A DNA stretch of 64,000 bases, taken from the NCBI GenBank assembly GCA_963784195.1, contig CAWARA010000015.1, positions 480,709 to 544,708 on the forward strand. Reading direction: 5' to 3'. Positions 59,685 to 64,000 of the stretch are shown here, piece by piece. The DNA is from CAVQAH01 sp963784195. GTDB lineage: Bacteria; Acidobacteriota; Vicinamibacteria; Vicinamibacterales; 2-12-FULL-66-21. Numbering within the stretch: position 1 is the first letter of the stretch; each line of letters starts with the position of its first letter. Position numbers and translations under genes: made by a program. The notes under the pieces were generated by a model. It was not told where the DNA came from. It saw only the letters and a list, made by a program, of their open reading frames with translations, and made no database searches.

Positions 59685-59963
59685 CTATTTCCACTCGATC
59701 GGGAACAGCTTGCCCGCCGCGAGAGGATCGAGTTTTCCGCCTAAGAGTTCGACGGCGCGTGCCAGCACCGGGTCCCGACCCTCTCCCAGATCGGCGGGCG
59801 TCGGAATCACCGTTTCGTCAGGCGTCACGCCGGCATGCTCGAGGCTCTTGCCGTCGTTCATGAGCATCTGCTTGGCGCGCGCCCGTTCGGTGCTATCGAG
59901 AACCGGCGCTTGAACCGCAAGCGCCCACAGTGACATGGCGGCCAAGACCAACGACTTCAGCAT
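59685..59963 (-). CDS. Small secreted protein of unknown function (92 residues)
   Basis: AAAGGA precedes the ATG at 59963. A signal peptide (LKSLVLAAMSLWALAVQAPV) is followed by ERARAKQMLMNDGKSLEHAG and a Pro/Gly-rich, acidic C-terminus ending GKLFPIEWK. No family is recognised. Confidence 0.6.
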   Translation of the reverse strand: MLKSLVLAAMSLWALAVQAPVLDSTERARAKQMLMNDGKSLEHAGVTPDETVIPTPADLGEGRDPVLARAVELLGGKLDPLAAGKLFPIEWK

Positions 59964-60060
59964 CGTGTGTCCTTTCGAAACGCCGCCATTGTATGCGGGC
60001 GCGACCCTGTCCTGCGATGAGCGGGGTCTGGATCGCCTTGCCGTCAGGCGGCATGTCCAT

Positions 60061-60096
60061 TTGACAGTCCAATGAAGCCTGTGTTACTCCATTGGC
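60061..60096 (+). promoter_or_regulatory. Promoter and dyad operator of the padR-ADOP operon
   Basis: A consensus -35 (TTGACA, 60061-60066) lies 17 bases before TTACTC at 60084-60089, a poor but correctly placed -10. Within it, CCAATG (60069-60074) and CATTGG (60089-60094) form a dyad that straddles the -10 and ends just before the padR start. This arrangement fits autorepression by the PadR protein. The transcript would be almost leaderless. Confidence 0.5.
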
Positions 60097-60444
60097 ATGC
60101 CTAATAAAGAGCCGGGCAAGGCGGACGTCCTCCAGGGCACGCTCGACCTGATGGTGCTCCAGACCCTCGCCGCGATCGGCCCGCTGCACGGTTACGCGAT
60201 TGCCGCGCGGCTCGAGCAGGTGTCGAAGGGAGCCTATCGGCTGAACATGGGCACGCTCTATCCCGGCCTGATGCGTCTCGAACAGCGGGGACTGGTCCGG
60301 GGCGCGTGGGGAGTGACGGATACGAACCGTAAGGCGCGCTTCTATTCAATCACCGCGGCAGGGCGCCGGCAGCTGGCCAGCGAGCGGGCAGAATGGGATC
60401 GTCTGACGACGATCATGCACACGCTGCTGCACGGCGAAAATTAG
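60097..60444 (+). CDS. PadR family transcriptional regulator
   Basis: A 115-residue winged-helix protein: VLQGTLDLMVLQTLAAIGPL, HGYAIAARLEQVSK, LNMGTLYPGLMRLEQRGLVR and ARFYSITAAGRRQLASERAE are classic PadR segments. The gene ends 8 bases before the ADOP permease, a pairing typical of acidobacteria. It presumably represses the operon through the dyad at its own start. Confidence 0.93.
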   Translation: MPNKEPGKADVLQGTLDLMVLQTLAAIGPLHGYAIAARLEQVSKGAYRLNMGTLYPGLMRLEQRGLVRGAWGVTDTNRKARFYSITAAGRRQLASERAEWDRLTTIMHTLLHGEN

Positions 60445-60451
60445 GACGAAG

Positions 60452-63167
60452 ATGCGCACGCTCCGCGAGTGGTGGCTTCGCTTCTGGGGAACGTTCCGTC
60501 CCAGCCGGGCGGACGCGGATCTCGAGCAGGAGCTGCGCGCGCACCTCGAGCTCGCCGCTGAGGCCGAAGGGCGTCGCGACAGTGCCGATGCGCCTCGCGC
60601 GGCGATCGTCCGCGCTGGTGCGGTGGCGCCATCCATGGAAGCCCTGCGCGATCAGCGCGGCCTGCGCTGGCTCGAGGAGCTCGCACGGGACGTCAGGCAC
60701 GCCTCACGGGCGCTGCGGCGGGCGCCTGCGTTCACCGCTGTGGTGATCCTGACGCTGGCAATCGGCATCGGCGCGAACACCGCGGTGTTCAGCCTCGTCA
60801 ACGGCATCCTGCTCAAGCCGCTCGCGTACCCAAACCCCGAAGAGCTCGTCGCGGTCTGGCAGTCCGCACCCGGAGCCGAAGGACTGACCGCCGTGTCCGG
60901 CGGCCTGCGGCTCTCGGCTTCCATGTACTTCACGTACAGCGAACAGAACCGCAGCTTTGCGCACCTCGGCGCCTGGTATGCGGCGTCGGCAACGATCACG
61001 GGTATCGAAGAGCCCGAAGAAGTGCGGGCCGCGGTCGTATCCGATGGAGTGCTTCAAGCCCTCGGTGTGCAGCCGGTCCAGGGCCGATGGCTCACCGCCG
61101 CCGATCAGGCCCCCAACGGGCCGCGCGTCGTCCTCGTGAGCGACGGATACGCCAGGCGTCAATTCGGAGCCGACGCCCAGGTCGTCGGCCGCACCCTCCA
61201 GGTCGACTCGCATCCCGCGCGAGATCGTGGGTGTGATGCCCCGAGGGTTTCGGATCGTGGATACCGATATCGATCTGATCCTGCCGGTTCGTTTCGATCG
61301 CAGCCGCGTCACCCTGCCTGGCTTCGGCTTCGATGGCGTCGCACGCCTGAAGCCGGGTGTGACCCTCGCCGACGCCAACGCGGATATCGCACGCATGGTG
61401 CCGATCTGGATGACGTCGTGGCCGGCGGCGACCGGCGTCAATCCGCGAATCTATGAGGGCTGGCGAATCGCGCCTGCGCTCCGTCCGCTGAAAGACGAAG
61501 TCATCGGCAACGTCGCGAAGGCTCTGTGGGTCGTGATGGGAACGCTCGGCATCGTGCTGATGATCGCCTGCGCGAATATTGCGACCCTGATGCTCGTGAG
61601 GGCCGAGGCACGACACCAGGAGCTGGCGATTCGCGCAGCTCTCGGCGCCGGGTCGCGACGCATCGTCCGGGCGATCCTCGTCGAAAGCCTGCTGCTCGCG
61701 CTGGCGGGCGGCGCGGCTGGCCTGGCGCTCGCCTACGTCGGGGTTCGCGCCCTGCTGGTGCGGGCACCCGCCGGGCTTCCGCGCCTGGGCGACATCTCGA
61801 TCGACCAGCCGGTCTTCTGGTTTGCATTGGGAATCTCGCTCCTCTCGGGCATCGTGTTCGGTCTGATCCCGGCGCTGCGGCACGCATCACCACACATTGC
61901 CGCAAGCCTTTCGGCAGGTTCGCGCACGCAGAGCGACAGTCGTGCGCGGTTGCGCGCGCGTCACGCGCTCGTCGTGGCACAGGTCGCGCTCGCGCTCGTG
62001 CTGCTCGTCGCTGCCGGATTGATGATTCGGACCTTCGCCAGGCTGCATACGATCGACCCCGGATTTGCTCAACCGGGTGAGCTTCAGACGGTGCGCATCA
62101 CGATTCCCACCTCGGTCGTGCCCGAGCCCGAGCGTGTCAATCAGGTCCAGATGGACCTCGTCGAGAAACTTGCCGCACTGCCCGGCGTCAGCGCTGTCGG
62201 GCTGACGAGCGCCCTGCCGATGGACGAACAGCCCGCCGACTGGGACGCGGTCTTCGCGGAATCGAAGACCTACCAGGCGAACGAGGTGCCTCCGCTCCGC
62301 TTGTTCAAGAGCGTGTCCCCGGACTTCTTCCGTGCTGCCGGCACGCGACTGATCGCGGGACGCGATTTCACCTGGACCGATCTCTCCGAACGCCGCCCCG
62401 TGGTCATCGTGTCCGAGAACCTCGCGCGCGAGGTCTGGGGATCGCCCTCGGGTGCACTGGCCAAACGGCTGAAGACGCTCCCATCGTCGCCCTGGCGCGA
62501 GGTCGTCGGCGTCGTCCAGGACGTCTACGACAACGGCGCGCACGAGCCTCCACCGACGACCGTCTACTGGCCGACGATGGGAGAGAGCGCCTATCGGGTG
62601 GGATCACTCGAGGTTACGCGCATGGCCACGTTCGTCATCCGGAGTCCACGCGCGGGCACGGAGAGTTTCCTGAACGAGATGCAACGGGCTGTGTGGTCCG
62701 TCAATCCGAGCCTGCCGCTGGCCGGCGCCCAGACGATGCAGGCCGTGTACGAGCGCTCGATGTCGCGGACGTCGTTCACGCTGGTGATCCTGACGATTGC
62801 GGGGTTCATGGCACTGACGCTCGGAATCGTCGGCATCTACGGCGTCATCTCGTACGCTGTTGCTCAACGCACGCGCGAGATCGGCATCCGGCTCGCGCTC
62901 GGGGCGCAGCGCAGCGAGCTGACGCGGATGTTCGTCCGCACGGCGCTCGTCCTGATCGCGCTCGGTATTCCGCTCGGCCTGGCAGCGGCCGCCGGGCTCA
63001 CGCGCCTCATGTCGTCACTGCTCTTCGACGTCAGCCCGCTCGACCCGGTGACCTATGTGACCGTTCCCATGGTGCTCGCCACCGCGGCCATCGCCGCCAG
63101 CTACCTGCCGGCGCGGCGTGCCGCATCGGTCGATCCTTCCGAAGCGCTCCGTAGTGTCCGGCTTTAG
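60452..63167 (+). CDS. ADOP-family ABC transporter permease (MacB/FtsX-like), one frameshift
   Basis: The N-terminal cytoplasmic part is ADADLEQELRAHLELAAEAE (the ADOP N-terminal domain), then DVRHASRALRRAPAFTAVVI, LTLAIGIGANTAVFSLVNGI, and the first MacB-like periplasmic domain. One extra base at about 61216 shifts the frame between VDSHP and REIVGVMPRGFRIV. The second part carries NVAKALWVVMGTLGIVLMIA (FtsX permease), another periplasmic domain and a second FtsX domain (YGVISYAVAQRTREIGIRLA), ending PARRAASVDPSEALRSVRL. About 905 residues with eight membrane helices is normal for the family. No ATPase gene adjoins it, which is usual for these orphan permeases. The stop codon lies in a small hairpin. 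Confidence 0.9.
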
Positions 63168-63284
63168 CCGGACCGTCACGAATCCTCGAACGAAGTGGCT
63201 GTAGGGACGCGCGGCTTCAGCCGCGCGTCAGGGACGAGGTCACGCGCTGCCGTCCGTGACGCGGAGCTGAAGCTCCGCGCTGCT
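63157..63284. repeat. Cluster of three palindromic REP-like elements
   Basis: Three hairpins with 2-base loops follow one another: 63157-63172 (TCCGGCT/AGCCGGA, containing the ADOP stop), 63206-63229 (11-base-pair arms GACGCGCGGCT/AGCCGCGCGTC) and 63260-63279 (CGCGGAGCT/AGCTCCGCG). The last lies in the 29-base element shared with the BNR gene. The second and third share ends and loop region but differ in paired bases on both arms. Confidence 0.7.
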
Positions 63285-63319
63285 GGAGCCCTTGACTCGA
63301 AGACCTAATCCTGCGGCGA

Positions 63320-63347
63320 GCCACGAACCACGAACCACGAACCACGG
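63320..63347. repeat. Heptamer repeat, AACCACG class
   Basis: Units GCCACGA, ACCACGA, ACCACGA, ACCACGG (equivalently AACCACG repeated) lie downstream of the REP-like cluster, between the ADOP gene and the following kinase gene. The remaining spacer to 63458 shows only the AGGAG ribosome site of the kinase. Confidence 0.75.
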
Positions 63348-63458
63348 CAGCGCGAGCGAACCCCCGCGCCCTTGACAGCAACTGCGCCAGGCATTACGGT
63401 CCATCACACAACCCGACAATACGGATATCAGGACCGGCCACCGACGACAGGAGTGTCC

Positions 63459-64000
63459 ATGGGCGATGAGCCGCGTCACCCGGCGGATGATGCCGACCGC
63501 ACGACCGTGCAATTTGCCGCCGGCGAGGCGAATCCAGCTCGCATCGGCCCGTACCGGATCCTCTCGCTCATCGGACAAGGCGCGATGGGCATCGTCTACG
63601 AGGCCGAACAGGAACGGCCGCATCGCCGCGTGGCCCTCAAGATCATCAGGCCGGGCATCGCCACGCCGGCGATGCTGCGCCGATTCGAGCACGAATACGA
63701 GTTTCTGGGCCGCCTCCAGCATCCTGGTATCGCGCAGATCTACGAGGCGGACGTCGCCGATTCGTCCTACGGGCCGCAGCCGTACTTCGCGATGGAGCTC
63801 GTGCGCGGCCGGCGCCTCGACGAATATGCCCGGGTTCGAAATCTCGGCCTGCGCGAGCGCCTCACGCTGGTGGCCGACATCGCCGACGCCGTCCAGCACG
63901 CGCACCATCGCGGCGTGATTCACCGCGATCTGAAGCCTGGAAACATCCTGGTCACTGAAGCGGGCATGCCGAAGGTGCTCGACTTCGGGCTCGCGCGCGC
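63459..64000 (+). CDS. Ser/Thr protein kinase, N-terminal part (runs off window end)
   Basis: ATG 63459 follows ACAGGAG. After a short leader (GDEPRHPADDADRTTVQFAA) the kinase domain starts: YRILSLIGQGAMGIVYEAEQ (Gly-loop), RVALKIIRPG (Lys), HRDLKPGNILVTEAG and KVLDFGLARA at the window edge. All catalytic motifs up to DFG are present. Such kinases usually continue into repeat or membrane segments, but that part is outside the window. Confidence 0.92.
   Translation, partial: MGDEPRHPADDADRTTVQFAAGEANPARIGPYRILSLIGQGAMGIVYEAEQERPHRRVALKIIRPGIATPAMLRRFEHEYEFLGRLQHPGIAQIYEADVADSSYGPQPYFAMELVRGRRLDEYARVRNLGLRERLTLVADIADAVQHAHHRGVIHRDLKPGNILVTEAGMPKVLDFGLAR

Overview
The window is GC-rich bacterial chromosome that most resembles an acidobacterium of the Vicinamibacteria type from soil or sediment. 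That placement is inference from gene families; no rRNA, tRNA, CRISPR array, prophage or intact insertion sequence was seen. Pointers are three large Oar-like TonB-dependent receptors with N-terminal carboxypeptidase-regulatory-like domains, an ADOP-type (acidobacterial duplicated orphan permease) gene behind a PadR regulator, a DUF1501/DUF1553 pair, long Ser/Thr kinases, Tat-exported hydrolases and many secreted peptidases.

Layout. 1-5.1 kb: N-terminal part of a TonB receptor (-), then a VPS10/BNR beta-propeller protein (+) broken at a palindromic repeat. 5.3-6.9 kb: Gfo/Idh/MocA oxidoreductase (-) and a GlcG/HbpS-like secreted protein (+). 6.9-7.8 kb: a gene-free mosaic of direct and inverted repeats. 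7.8-15.1 kb (-): DUF1501, DUF1553/PSD1 cytochrome, an S9 peptidase and a frameshifted HEWSH metalloprotease-like protein. 15.3-19.8 kb (+): a sugar-acid-type catabolic cluster (U32-like protein, MFS transporter, enolase-superfamily dehydratase, beta-hydroxyacid dehydrogenase). 19.9-25.8 kb (+): GH31 glycosidase, cyclophilin, TonB receptor. 25.9-30.2 kb (-): amidohydrolase, LysR regulator, M24 aminopeptidase. 30.6-36.7 kb: NDP-sugar epimerase pair (+), M1 aminopeptidase (-), glycogen phosphorylase (+). 36.7-45.5 kb is a signalling block: PP2C phosphatase (-), divergent FHA-GAF-nucleotidyl cyclase (+), a broken outer-membrane protein (+), and a giant repeat-bearing Ser/Thr kinase (-). 45.8-55.2 kb: sulfatase (+), TonB receptor (-), sodium:solute symporter (-), then a 27-residue membrane microprotein, a second symporter and an exported pyrophosphatase (+). 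55.3-64 kb: di-haem oxidoreductase, response regulator, Fcy1-like cytosine deaminase, several small proteins, PadR, ADOP permease and the start of another Ser/Thr kinase.

Two features cut across the window. First, at least 25 single- or double-base frame disruptions hit about a dozen otherwise well-conserved genes, and one pair within about 45 bases compensates itself. This is most easily explained as uncorrected sequence error, so many broken genes may be intact in the organism. Second, there are several families of short intergenic repeats: heptamer-phased repeats with four different unit sequences lie in all six convergent gene junctions of 44-160 bp, and palindromic REP-like elements occur both between genes and inside one gene.

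Functionally the window suggests a heterotroph that imports polymers or oligomers through TonB receptors, cleaves them with Tat- or Sec-exported hydrolases (GH31, sulfatase, S9, M24 and M1 peptidases, amidohydrolase), and uses phosphoprotein and cyclic-nucleotide signalling.
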